From assembly GCF_028369295.1 (NCBI RefSeq), contig NZ_JAQMYP010000077.1:1-37906 (forward strand): a stretch of DNA of 37,906 bases, read 5' to 3'. The translations under genes were made by a program, and so were the position numbers. Origin of the DNA: Streptomyces sp. HD. GTDB taxonomy: Bacteria; Actinomycetota; Actinomycetes; Streptomycetales; Streptomycetaceae. Position 1 is the first letter of the stretch; the number at the start of each line of letters is the position of its first letter. Shown one piece after another: positions 7,526 to 15,541 of the stretch. A model generated the notes under the pieces. The model made no database searches and was not told the origin of the DNA. It saw only the letters and a program-made list of their open reading frames with translations.

Positions 7526-9142
7526 ATGCATGAGGCACCGGAGCTGACGAGCGCGGCAGATCCCGCGTCGGAGGCCTGGCGGGCCAACGAGGAGGCCCAT
7601 CGGGCGCTGGTGGGCGAGCTGCACGGCAAGCTCGACGCCGCCCGGCTGGGAGGCGGTGAGAAGGCACGCGCCCGGCACACCGCGCGCGGCAAGCTGCTGC
7701 CCCGGGACCGGGTCGACACCCTCCTCGATCCCGGCTCCCCCTTCCTGGAGCTGGCGCCCCTCGCCGCCGACGGCATGTACGACGGCCAGGCCCCGGCCGC
7801 CGGCGTCATCGCCGGGATCGGGCGGGTCAGCGGGCGCGAGTGCGTGATCGTCGCGAACGACGCCACGGTCAAGGGCGGCACGTACTACCCGATGACCGTG
7901 AAGAAGCACCTGCGGGCCCAGGAAGTCGCCCTGGAGAACCGGCTGCCGTGCCTCTACCTGGTCGACTCCGGCGGCGCCTTCCTGCCCATGCAGGACGAGG
8001 TCTTCCCGGACCGCGAGCACTTCGGGCGGATCTTCTACAACCAGGCCAGGATGTCGGGCGCCGGCATCCCGCAGATCGCCGCCGTGCTCGGCTCGTGCAC
8101 GGCGGGCGGGGCGTATGTCCCGGCCATGAGCGACGAGGCCGTCATCGTCCGCGGCCAGGGCACGATCTTCCTCGGCGGTCCCCCGCTGGTGAAGGCCGCC
8201 ACCGGCGAGGTCGTCACGGCGGAGGAGCTCGGCGGCGGCGACGTCCACGCGCGCGTGTCGGGTGTCACCGACCATCTCGCCGAGGACGACGCGCACGCGC
8301 TGCGGATCGTGCGGAACATCGTCGCCACCCTGCCCGCGCGCGGGGCGCTCCCCTGGGAGGTCACGCCCGCCACGGAACCGAAGATCGACCCCTACGGCCT
8401 CTACGGCGCCGTCCCGGTCGACTCCCGCACCCCCTACGACGTACGCGAGATCATCGCGCGCGTGGTCGACGGCTCCCGCTTCGCGGAGTTCAAGTCGGAG
8501 TTCGGGCAGACCCTCGTCACCGGCTTCGCCCGTATCCACGGCCACCCGGTCGGCATCGTCGCCAACAACGGCATCCTGTTCTCCGAGTCCGCCCAGAAGG
8601 GCGCCCACTTCATCGAGCTGTGCGACCAGCGCGGGATCCCGCTGGTGTTCCTGCAGAACATCTCCGGGTTCATGGTCGGCAAGGACTACGAGGCCGGCGG
8701 TATCGCCAAGCACGGCGCCAAGATGGTGACGGCGGTCGCCTGCACGCGCGTGCCGAAGCTGACGGTCGTGGTCGGCGGGTCGTACGGCGCCGGGAACTAC
8801 TCCATGTGCGGGCGCGCGTACTCGCCCCGCTTCCTGTGGATGTGGCCGGGCGCCAAGATCTCCGTGATGGGCGGCGAGCAGGCCGCCTCCGTCCTCGCGA
8901 CCGTCAAGCGCGACCAGCTGGAGGCGCGCGGCGAGAACTGGCCGGTGGCGGACGAGGAGTCCTTCAAGGCGCCGATCCGGGAGCAGTACGAGCGCCAGGG
9001 CAACGCCTACTACGCGACGGCCCGCCTCTGGGACGACGGTGTGATCGACCCGCTGGAGACCCGTCAGGTGCTGGGCCTCGCCCTGACCGCCTGTGCCAAC
9101 GCGCCCCTGGGTGAGCCCCAGTTCGGCGTCTTCCGGATGTGA
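7526..9142 (+). CDS. Methylcrotonyl-CoA carboxylase beta (carboxyltransferase) subunit
   Basis: 538 residues, the usual length for the carboxyltransferase subunit of methylcrotonyl-CoA carboxylase, the biotin enzyme of leucine breakdown. The N-terminal crotonase-fold half has ARHTARGKLLPRDRVDTLLD, NDATVKGGTYYPMTVKKHLR, PCLYLVDSGGAFLPMQDEVFPD and GSCTAGGAYVPAMSDEAVIV. The C-terminal half has VGIVANNGILFSESAQKGAHFI, NISGFMVGKDYEAGGIAKHG and YGAGNYSMCGRAYSPRFLW. The LPMQDEVFPD and GMCGRAY-like strings are typical of MCC rather than propionyl-CoA carboxylase. The ATG at 7526 follows GAGGGG at 7512-7517. It is first in an operon of four genes, and its stop lies 14 bases before the alpha-subunit ATG, whose ribosome site begins right at the stop. 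Confidence 0.92.
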   Translation: MHEAPELTSAADPASEAWRANEEAHRALVGELHGKLDAARLGGGEKARARHTARGKLLPRDRVDTLLDPGSPFLELAPLAADGMYDGQAPAAGVIAGIGRVSGRECVIVANDATVKGGTYYPMTVKKHLRAQEVALENRLPCLYLVDSGGAFLPMQDEVFPDREHFGRIFYNQARMSGAGIPQIAAVLGSCTAGGAYVPAMSDEAVIVRGQGTIFLGGPPLVKAATGEVVTAEELGGGDVHARVSGVTDHLAEDDAHALRIVRNIVATLPARGALPWEVTPATEPKIDPYGLYGAVPVDSRTPYDVREIIARVVDGSRFAEFKSEFGQTLVTGFARIHGHPVGIVANNGILFSESAQKGAHFIELCDQRGIPLVFLQNISGFMVGKDYEAGGIAKHGAKMVTAVACTRVPKLTVVVGGSYGAGNYSMCGRAYSPRFLWMWPGAKISVMGGEQAASVLATVKRDQLEARGENWPVADEESFKAPIREQYERQGNAYYATARLWDDGVIDPLETRQVLGLALTACANAPLGEPQFGVFRM

Positions 9143-9156
9143 GGGGGACGGAACCC

Positions 9157-11094
9157 ATGTTTGACACAGTGCTCGTGGCCAACCGGGGCGAGATCGCGGT
9201 ACGGGTCATCCGGACCCTGCGCTCGCTGGGCGTGCGCTCGGTGGCCGTCTTCTCCGACGCCGACGCCGACGCCCGGCATGTCCGGGAGGCGGACACGGCG
9301 GTACGGATCGGTCCGGCGCCGGCCGCCGAGAGCTATCTGTCCGTGGAGCGGCTGCTGGAGGCGGCGGCCCGCACTGGCGCCCAGGCCGTCCACCCCGGCT
9401 ACGGCTTCCTCGCGGAGAACGCCGGCTTCGCGCGCGCGTGCGCCGACGCCGGGCTGGTCTTCATCGGGCCGCCCGCGCAGGCCATCTCCCTGATGGGCGA
9501 CAAGATCCGGGCCAAGGAGACGGTGCGGGCGGCCGGGGTGCCGGTCGTCCCGGGCTCCAGTGGCAGCGGGCTCACGGACGGCCAGCTCGCCGACGCCGCC
9601 CGCGAGATCGGCATGCCGGTCCTGCTGAAGCCCTCCGCCGGTGGTGGCGGCAAGGGCATGCGGCTGGTCCGGGACGCGGCGCAGCTGGCGGACGAGATCG
9701 CCGCCGCCCGCCGTGAGGCCCGCGCCTCCTTCGGCGACGACACCCTGCTGGTCGAGCGGTGGGTCGACCGGCCCCGGCACATCGAGATCCAGGTGCTGGC
9801 GGACGGCCACGGGAACGTGGTGCATCTCGGCGAGCGCGAGTGCTCGTTGCAGCGCCGGCACCAGAAGATCATCGAGGAGGCGCCGAGCGTGCTCCTCGAC
9901 GAGGCCACGCGCGCGGGGATGGGCGAGGCGGCCGTCCAGGCGGCGCGCTCGTGCGGGTACCGGGGCGCGGGCACGGTGGAGTTCATCGTGCCGGGCGGCG
10001 ACCCGTCGTCGTACTACTTCATGGAGATGAACACCCGCCTCCAGGTGGAGCACCCGGTCACCGAACTGATCACCGGGCTGGACCTGGTGGAGTGGCAGCT
10101 GCGGGTGGCGGCGGGCGAGCGACTGCCGTACGGGCAGGACGACATCACGCTCACCGGGCACGCCGTCGAGGCCCGTATCTGCGCCGAGGACCCGTCCCGC
10201 GGGTTCCTCCCCTCCGGCGGCACCGTCCTGAAGCTGGACGAACCACAGGGCGACGGCATCCGCACCGACTCCGGGCTCAGCGAGGGCACCGAGGTCGGCA
10301 GCCTGTACGACCCGATGCTGTCCAAAGTGATCGCGTACGGGCCGGATCGGGAGACGGCCCTGAGGAAGCTGCGCAAGGCGCTCGCCGAGACGGTCACGCT
10401 GGGCGTGCAGACCAACGCCGGGTTCCTGCGGCGGCTGCTCGCGCATCCGGCGGTCGTCGCGGGCGAGTTGGACACAGGGCTGGTCGAGCGGGTCGTGGAC
10501 GACCTGGTCTCCACGGACGTACCGGACGAGGTGTACGAGGCGGCGTCGGTCCTGCGGCTGGACGCGCTGCGGCCTCGCGAGGCCGGGTGGACCGACCCGT
10601 TCTCCGTGCCGAGCGGCTGGCGGCTGGGCGGCACGCCCAGGCCCGTCGGCTTCCATCTGCGAATCACCGAGCCCGTGGAGTACGCCCCGCGCGGCACCCA
10701 CACCGTCACGGACGACCAGGTGGCCGTCACCGTCGACGGCGTACGCCACACCTTCCGGTTCGCCGCCCTGCCGGACGGCACCTGGCTGGGCCGGGACGGC
10801 GACGCCTGGCACGTGCGCGACCACGACCCGGTGGCCGCCTCGCTCACCGGGGCCGCCCACGCGGGCGCCGACTCGCTCACCGCGCCCATGCCGGGGACGG
10901 TGACGGTGGTGAAGGTCGCCGTCGGGGACGAAGTGACCGCCGGACAGAGCCTGCTGGTGGTGGAGGCGATGAAGATGGAGCACGTCATCTCCGCCCCGCA
11001 CGCCGGCACGGTCGCCGAACTGGACGTCACACCGGGCACGACGGTCGCCATGGACCAGGTCCTGGCGGTCATCACCCCGGTGGAGGAGGACTGA
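9157..11094 (+). CDS. Methylcrotonyl-CoA carboxylase alpha (biotin carboxylase/BCCP) subunit
   Basis: 645 residues from ATG 9157, which follows GAGGGGGA at 9141-9148; the upstream in-frame GTG at 9139 overlaps the previous stop and is less likely. Domains in order: biotin carboxylase N domain (FDTVLVANRGEIAVRVIRT), ATP-grasp (KPSAGGGGKGMRLV; ERECSLQRRHQKIIEEAPS; MEMNTRLQVEHPVTE), biotin carboxylase C domain (GHAVEARICAEDPSRGFLPS), a linker, and the biotinyl domain, where Lys606 in LLVVEAMKMEHVISAPHAG is the attachment site. It carboxylates biotin with ATP and bicarbonate and partners the preceding beta subunit. Homologous subunits also serve acetyl/propionyl-CoA carboxylases in actinobacteria, so the substrate is inferred from the operon. 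Its stop overlaps the next gene's ATG (TGATG). Confidence 0.92.
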   Translation: MFDTVLVANRGEIAVRVIRTLRSLGVRSVAVFSDADADARHVREADTAVRIGPAPAAESYLSVERLLEAAARTGAQAVHPGYGFLAENAGFARACADAGLVFIGPPAQAISLMGDKIRAKETVRAAGVPVVPGSSGSGLTDGQLADAAREIGMPVLLKPSAGGGGKGMRLVRDAAQLADEIAAARREARASFGDDTLLVERWVDRPRHIEIQVLADGHGNVVHLGERECSLQRRHQKIIEEAPSVLLDEATRAGMGEAAVQAARSCGYRGAGTVEFIVPGGDPSSYYFMEMNTRLQVEHPVTELITGLDLVEWQLRVAAGERLPYGQDDITLTGHAVEARICAEDPSRGFLPSGGTVLKLDEPQGDGIRTDSGLSEGTEVGSLYDPMLSKVIAYGPDRETALRKLRKALAETVTLGVQTNAGFLRRLLAHPAVVAGELDTGLVERVVDDLVSTDVPDEVYEAASVLRLDALRPREAGWTDPFSVPSGWRLGGTPRPVGFHLRITEPVEYAPRGTHTVTDDQVAVTVDGVRHTFRFAALPDGTWLGRDGDAWHVRDHDPVAASLTGAAHAGADSLTAPMPGTVTVVKVAVGDEVTAGQSLLVVEAMKMEHVISAPHAGTVAELDVTPGTTVAMDQVLAVITPVEED

Positions 11095-12029
11095 TGACGC
11101 TGCCCATGACGGTGCCGGCCGCGGACCTGCCCGCCCGCGTCCGCATCCACGAGGTCGGCGCACGCGACGGCCTGCAGAACGAGAAGTCGACCGTGCCGAC
11201 CGAGGTCAAGGCGGAGTTCGTCCGTCGCCTCGCCGACGCCGGGCTGACGACGATCGAGGCGACCAGCTTCGTGCACCCCAAGTGGGTGCCCCAACTCGCC
11301 GACGCCGAGCAGCTGTTCCCGCTCGTCGCCGGCCTGAAGGGCGTTCACCTGCCCGTCCTGGTCCCCAACGACCGCGGCCTGGACCGCGCCCTGGCGCTGG
11401 GCGCCCGCCGGGTCGCCGTCTTCGCCAGCGCGACGGAGTCCTTCGCGAAGGCCAACCTCAACCGCACGCTGGACGAGTCGCTTGCGGTGTTCGACCCGGT
11501 CGTGCGGCGGGCGAGGGACGAGGGGCTGCATGTGCGCGGCTATGTCTCCATGTGCTTCGGCGACCCCTGGGAGGGCGCGGTCCCGATCCACCAGGTGGTG
11601 CGGGTCTGCAAGGCACTGCGGGACATGGGCTGCGACGAGCTGAGCCTGGGCGACACGATCGGCGTCGCGACGCCCGGCCATGTGCTGGAGCTGCTCGCCA
11701 TGCTCAACGAGGAGGGCGTGCCGACGAACGTCCTCGGCGTCCACTTCCACGACACCTACGGCCAGGCCCTCGCCAACACCTACGCCGCCCTGGAACACGG
11801 CGTCACGACGGTCGACGCCTCGGCCGGCGGCCTGGGCGGCTGCCCGTACGCCAAGTCCGCCACCGGCAACCTCGCCACGGAGGACCTCGTGTGGATGCTG
11901 CGGGGCCTCGGCATCGACACCGGAATCGACCTCGACCGCCTAGTCGCCACAAGCGCGTGGATGGCCGAGCAACTGGGCCGACCCAGCCCGTCCCGCACCG
12001 TCCGAGCCCTGTCCCACAAGGAGCACTGA
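11094..12029 (+). CDS. Hydroxymethylglutaryl-CoA lyase
   Basis: 311 residues. It cleaves 3-hydroxy-3-methylglutaryl-CoA to acetoacetate and acetyl-CoA, the last step of leucine degradation. The TIM-barrel start RIHEVGARDGLQNEKSTVPT carries the conserved Arg-Asp pair. LGVHFHDTYGQALANTYAAL gives the metal-binding histidines. The active-site signature is ASAGGLGGCPYAKSATGN with Cys250. These separate it from isopropylmalate and citramalate synthases of the same fold. The ATG overlaps the upstream stop by one base, so translation is coupled. The next gene starts 6 bases after its stop. Confidence 0.94.
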   Translation: MTLPMTVPAADLPARVRIHEVGARDGLQNEKSTVPTEVKAEFVRRLADAGLTTIEATSFVHPKWVPQLADAEQLFPLVAGLKGVHLPVLVPNDRGLDRALALGARRVAVFASATESFAKANLNRTLDESLAVFDPVVRRARDEGLHVRGYVSMCFGDPWEGAVPIHQVVRVCKALRDMGCDELSLGDTIGVATPGHVLELLAMLNEEGVPTNVLGVHFHDTYGQALANTYAALEHGVTTVDASAGGLGGCPYAKSATGNLATEDLVWMLRGLGIDTGIDLDRLVATSAWMAEQLGRPSPSRTVRALSHKEH

Positions 12030-12035
12030 GCAGCC

Positions 12036-13196
12036 ATGGACCATCGTCTCTCCCCCGAACTGGAGGAACTCCGCCGTACGGTGGAGGGGTTCGCCCACGA
12101 CGTCGTGGCGCCGAAGATCGGCGACTTCTACGAGCGTCATGAGTTCCCGTACGAGATCGTGCGGGAGATGGGCCGTATGGGGCTGTTCGGGCTGCCGTTC
12201 CCGGAAGAGTACGGCGGCATGGGCGGCGACTATCTGGCGCTGGGCATCGCGCTGGAGGAGCTGGCCCGCGTGGACTCCTCGGTCGCCATCACGCTGGAGG
12301 CCGGTGTCTCGCTGGGCGCCATGCCGATCCATCTCTTCGGCACTCAGGAGCAGAAGCGGGAGTGGCTGCCGAAGCTGTGCTCCGGTGAGGTCCTCGGCGC
12401 CTTCGGGCTCACCGAGCCGGACGGCGGCTCCGACGCGGGCGCGACGCGCACCACGGCCCGTCTCGACGAGTCGACGAACGAATGGGTGATCAACGGCTCC
12501 AAGTGCTTCATCACCAACTCGGGCACCGACATCACCGGCCTGGTCACGGTCACGGCGGTGACGGGCCGCAAGCCGGACGGCAAGCCGCTCATCTCGTCGA
12601 TCATCGTCCCGTCCGGCACCCCGGGCTTCACGGTCGCCGCCCCCTACTCCAAGGTCGGCTGGAACGCCTCCGACACCCGCGAGCTGTCCTTCGCGGACGT
12701 CCGTGTCCCGGCCGCCAACCTGCTGGGCGAGCAGGGCCGCGGGTACGCCCAGTTCCTGCGCATCCTGGACGAGGGCCGGATCGCCATCGCGGCGCTGGCG
12801 ACGGGCCTGGCACAGGGCTGTGTGGACGAGTCGGTGAAGTACGCCAAGGAACGCCACGCCTTCGGCCGCCCGATCGGCGCCAACCAGGCCATCCAGTTCA
12901 AGATCGCCGACATGGAGATGAAGGCCCACACGGCCCGCCTGGCCTGGCGCGACGCGGCGTCCCGTCTGGTCGCCGGCGAACCCTTCAAGAAGGAGGCGGC
13001 GCTGGCGAAGCTGTACTCGTCGACGATCGCGGTGGACAACGCCCGCGACGCCACCCAGATCCACGGCGGCTACGGCTTCATGAACGAGTACCCGGTCGCC
13101 CGCATGTGGCGCGACTCCAAGATCCTGGAGATCGGCGAGGGCACGAGCGAGGTACAGCGGATGCTGATCGCCCGCGAGTTGGGTCTGGCCGGCTGA
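12036..13196 (+). CDS. acdH: Acyl-CoA dehydrogenase (branched-chain/isovaleryl type)
   Basis: 386 residues, FAD-dependent. The signatures FGLTEPDGGSDAGATRTTA and QIHGGYGFMNEYPVARMWRDSKILEIGEGTSEVQRML are present, with Glu368 of GEGTSE at the canonical catalytic-base position. The operon places it in oxidation of isovaleryl-CoA to methylcrotonyl-CoA. From memory, the Streptomyces acdH gene at this chromosomal position acts on several branched and short chains, so the range may be broad. The start has AAGGAG at 12018-12023 inside the end of the lyase gene. A long hairpin after the stop (13220-13262) ends the operon. Confidence 0.9.
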   Translation: MDHRLSPELEELRRTVEGFAHDVVAPKIGDFYERHEFPYEIVREMGRMGLFGLPFPEEYGGMGGDYLALGIALEELARVDSSVAITLEAGVSLGAMPIHLFGTQEQKREWLPKLCSGEVLGAFGLTEPDGGSDAGATRTTARLDESTNEWVINGSKCFITNSGTDITGLVTVTAVTGRKPDGKPLISSIIVPSGTPGFTVAAPYSKVGWNASDTRELSFADVRVPAANLLGEQGRGYAQFLRILDEGRIAIAALATGLAQGCVDESVKYAKERHAFGRPIGANQAIQFKIADMEMKAHTARLAWRDAASRLVAGEPFKKEAALAKLYSSTIAVDNARDATQIHGGYGFMNEYPVARMWRDSKILEIGEGTSEVQRMLIARELGLAG

Positions 13197-13219
13197 CCCC
13201 GGCCGACCCCGCGCCTGAC

Positions 13220-13262
13220 GCGAGGCCCAACTTCCCTTGATTGCAAGGGGGTTGGGTCTCGC
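13220..13262. terminator. Long hairpin after the leucine-catabolism operon
   Basis: Two 18-20 base arms pair around a 4-base ATTG loop: GCGAG with CTCGC, CCCAAC with GTTGGG and CCCTTG with CAAGGG, with one G-T wobble and a small internal loop. It begins 23 bases after the acdH stop and separates that operon from the iron-regulated desE promoter. No T-tract follows, as is common in Streptomyces. Confidence 0.8.
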
Positions 13263-13332
13263 GGGCTGGGTAGCTTCCCTCGCAGCCCGCGCACAACTTC
13301 GATCACAAGGGCCCCCAGCCCTGGACATCAGC

Positions 13333-13351
13333 TCAGGTTAGGCTAACCTAC
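13333..13351. promoter_or_regulatory. Iron box (DmdR/DtxR operator) before desE
   Basis: TCAGGTTAGGCTAACCTAC matches the streptomycete iron box, TTAGGTTAGGCTAACCTAA, at 17 of 19 positions and keeps the whole palindromic core. It lies 49 bases before the desE ATG. The expected effect is repression by the Fe2+-loaded DmdR regulator. Confidence 0.9.
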
Positions 13352-13400
13352 CTTCGAATTGTCCGGCCGGTGATCCGCCCTGTTCGAAAGCAGCGTACCC

Positions 13401-14447
13401 ATGCCCAACGCCAGAGCCACCCACCTCACCCGCCGCGGCATCCTCGCCGCCGGCGGCGCCCTCGGCCTCGGCGCCGTGCTCGCGGCCTGCGGGGACGACG
13501 ACGCGAAAAGCGGTGGTTCGGACGAGGCCACGACCGCTGCCAAGTCCGGCCCCTGGACGTTCAAGGACGACCGCGGCACCACCGTGAAGCTCGACAAGGT
13601 CCCGACGAAGATCGTCGCTTTCGTCGGCGTCGCCGCCGCCCTGTACGACTACGGCATCGAGATCAAGGGCGTCTTCGGCCCCACCAAGACGCAGGACGGC
13701 AAGGCCGACGTCCAGGCCGGCGACATGGACGTCAGCAAGCTCACGGTCTTCGGCAACGTCTGGGACCAGTTCAACGTCGAGAAGTACGCCGCGTTCGCCC
13801 CCGAGGTCCTCCTCTCCACGACCTTCGACGGCGCCGGCACCCTCTGGTACGTCCCCGAGGCGTCCAAGGACAAGATCGCCAAGCTCGCGCCGAGCGCCGC
13901 CGTCTCGGTCTACGACCGCCAGCTGACCAAGCCGCTGGAGAAGATGTGGGAGCTCGCCGAGTCCCTCGGCGCGGACATGAAGGCCGACAAGGCCGTCCAG
14001 TCCAAGAAGGACTTCGAGGCCGCCGCCGAGCGGCTGCGCAAGGCCGCCAAGGCCCGGCCCGAGATCAAGGTGATGGCCGGTTCCGCCAGCCAGGAGATCT
14101 TCTACGTCTCCGGCACCAACCTCTCCATCGACCTGGAGTACTTCAAGGCCCTCGGCGTGAACTTCGTGGAGCCGCCGGAGAGCGCCAAGAAGGAGGGCGG
14201 CGGCTGGTTCGAGAGCCTCAGCTGGGAGAACGTCGACAAGTACCCGGCCGACATCATCATGATGGACGACCGCTCCTCGACGATTCAGCCGAAGGACATC
14301 ACCGAGGCGACCTGGAAGAAGCTGCCCGCAGTGAAGGCCGGCCAGGTCATCGCCCGTTCGCCCGAGCCGATTCTGTCGTACGACAAGTGCACGCCGCTGC
14401 TGACCAGCCTTGCCGAGGCCATCGAGAAGGCCAAGAAGGTCGCCTGA
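13401..14447 (+). CDS. desE: Ferrioxamine-binding lipoprotein, ABC importer receptor
   Basis: 348 residues. The N terminus has a twin-arginine motif, THLTRRGILAAGG (Arg11-Arg12), and a lipobox VLAAC with Cys30, so it is a Tat-exported lipoprotein. The mature part starts with an acidic linker (GDDDAKSGGSDEA). Then comes the FecB/FepB-type binding fold: FKDDRGTTVKLDKVPTKIVAF, KYAAFAPEVLLSTTFDG and a C-terminal YPADIIMMDDRS. It captures ferric hydroxamates at the membrane for an ABC importer; no permease is present here, so that partner is encoded elsewhere. An iron box precedes it. Gene identity rests on linkage to desF and desABCD, the well-known Streptomyces order. GAAAG at 13386-13390 is a weak ribosome site. 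Confidence 0.9.
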   Translation: MPNARATHLTRRGILAAGGALGLGAVLAACGDDDAKSGGSDEATTAAKSGPWTFKDDRGTTVKLDKVPTKIVAFVGVAAALYDYGIEIKGVFGPTKTQDGKADVQAGDMDVSKLTVFGNVWDQFNVEKYAAFAPEVLLSTTFDGAGTLWYVPEASKDKIAKLAPSAAVSVYDRQLTKPLEKMWELAESLGADMKADKAVQSKKDFEAAAERLRKAAKARPEIKVMAGSASQEIFYVSGTNLSIDLEYFKALGVNFVEPPESAKKEGGGWFESLSWENVDKYPADIIMMDDRSSTIQPKDITEATWKKLPAVKAGQVIARSPEPILSYDKCTPLLTSLAEAIEKAKKVA

Positions 14448-14470
14448 GAAAGAGCCGCTTGAGGTCGTGG

Positions 14471-14518
14471 GGCGGCTGCGGGCCCATTGTGGCTGGTCGC
14501 GCAGTTCCCCGCGCCCCC
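14471..14518 (-). repeat. Dispersed Streptomyces intergenic repeat, copy A
   Basis: On the minus strand this reads GGGGGCGCGGGGAACTGCGC followed by GACCAGCCACAATGGGCCCG and CAGCCGCC. Copy B at 20680-20722 and the variant copy C at 27147-27217 share the GGGGCGCGGGG start and the ACCAGCC or CAACCAC end. Copies of this family are familiar from many Streptomyces intergenic regions. It fills most of the desE-desF gap. Confidence 0.75.
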
Positions 14519-14556
14519 GGGCAGGCGCCCCTGACGTCGATTCGGGAGTTACCCCC

Positions 14557-15399
14557 ATGACCACCGCCGTCGCCGCTCCGTTCCGTTTCTTTTCCCTCCA
14601 GGTCGTACGGACGAGGCGGCTCGGGCCGTCCATGGTCCGGGTCACCTTCGGCGGGGAGGATCTGGCCTACTTCTTCTCCGACGGGCACGACCAGTCCCTG
14701 TCCCTCTTCCTGCCGCACCCCCACCAGACGGAGCCGCAGGTTCCCTTGGAGCTCGGTGACGGGTGGTGGCAGGGATGGCGTGAACTCCCCGACGACGTAC
14801 GGGCCGTGATGCGGTCGTACACGCTGCGCGCCCTGCGCCGGGACGCCTACGGGCACACGTCCGAGATCGACATCGACTTCGTCCTGCACGGCATCGAGCC
14901 GGGCGCCGCCACCCCGGCCGGCCCGGCCTCCCGCTGGGCCTCCCGGGCCGCCGCCGGGGACCGGGTGCTGCTGCTCGGGCCCGCCATCGCCGACAACCGG
15001 GCGATCCGGTTCCGGCCGCCCGAGGGCACCGACCTCGTGGTGATCTGGGGCGACGAGACCGCCATACCCGCCGTCTCCGCCATCCTCGAAACCCTCCCCG
15101 CCGGCACCCGTGCCCGGGTGTGGCTGGAGGTGCACGACGCCGGGGACATCCAGGACCTGGTGACGGAGGCCGACGCCGCGATCACCTGGCTGGTGCGGGA
15201 GGACGGACTCGACGCCATCCGCGCGGACCAACTCCCGCCCGCCGAGCAGCCGTACGTCTGGATCGCCGGTGAATCCGGCCGGGTGAAGGCGCTGCGCCGG
15301 CACTTCGTCGGTGAACGCGGGATCGACCGGCGCAGGGTGACGTTCGTCGGCTACTGGCGCCAGGGGATGACCGAAGAACAGCTGCGCGCCGCCGAGTAA
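14557..15399 (+). CDS. desF: Siderophore-interacting FAD protein, putative ferrisiderophore reductase
   Basis: 280 residues from ATG 14557. It belongs to the siderophore-interacting protein family, which releases iron from imported ferric siderophores by reduction in the cytoplasm. The flavin-binding motif is MRSYTLRALRRD (R-x-Y-T), after an N-terminal barrel, FRFFSLQVVRTRRLGPSMVRVTFGG. The NAD(P)H-domain region follows, with GDRVLLLGPAIAD, GDETAIPAVSAILETLPAG and WIAGESGRVKALRRHFV, ending in the usual GYWRQGMTEEQ. GGGAG lies about 8 bases upstream. It sits 109 bases after desE with a dispersed repeat between them, so whether it shares the desE transcript is uncertain. Confidence 0.9.
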   Translation: MTTAVAAPFRFFSLQVVRTRRLGPSMVRVTFGGEDLAYFFSDGHDQSLSLFLPHPHQTEPQVPLELGDGWWQGWRELPDDVRAVMRSYTLRALRRDAYGHTSEIDIDFVLHGIEPGAATPAGPASRWASRAAAGDRVLLLGPAIADNRAIRFRPPEGTDLVVIWGDETAIPAVSAILETLPAGTRARVWLEVHDAGDIQDLVTEADAAITWLVREDGLDAIRADQLPPAEQPYVWIAGESGRVKALRRHFVGERGIDRRRVTFVGYWRQGMTEEQLRAAE

Positions 15400-15458
15400 T
15401 CACTCCCGGAACCGACGTGATCACAGTCACGGTCGAGGCTGCCCTAACGTCCCGTTAG

Positions 15459-15477
15459 TTAGGTTAGGCTAACCTAA
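15459..15477. promoter_or_regulatory. Iron box (DmdR/DtxR operator) before desA
   Basis: TTAGGTTAGGCTAACCTAA is a perfect 19-bp iron box, 64 bases before the desA ATG. An extra TTAG immediately upstream (15455-15458) extends the repeat. It should place desABCD under iron repression. Confidence 0.95.
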
Positions 15478-15541
15478 GTTTCACGCGGCCTCTTCATGCC
15501 GCCCCGCACTTCACGGCCCGTCCCCACCGGAGGACCTCCCC

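Noticed and set aside
9064..11163. 699-codon open frame on the minus strand over the carboxylase alpha gene
   Set aside because: It is antisense to a gene with clear biotin carboxylase motifs and has the His/Arg/Gly-rich makeup of a GC-driven shadow frame.
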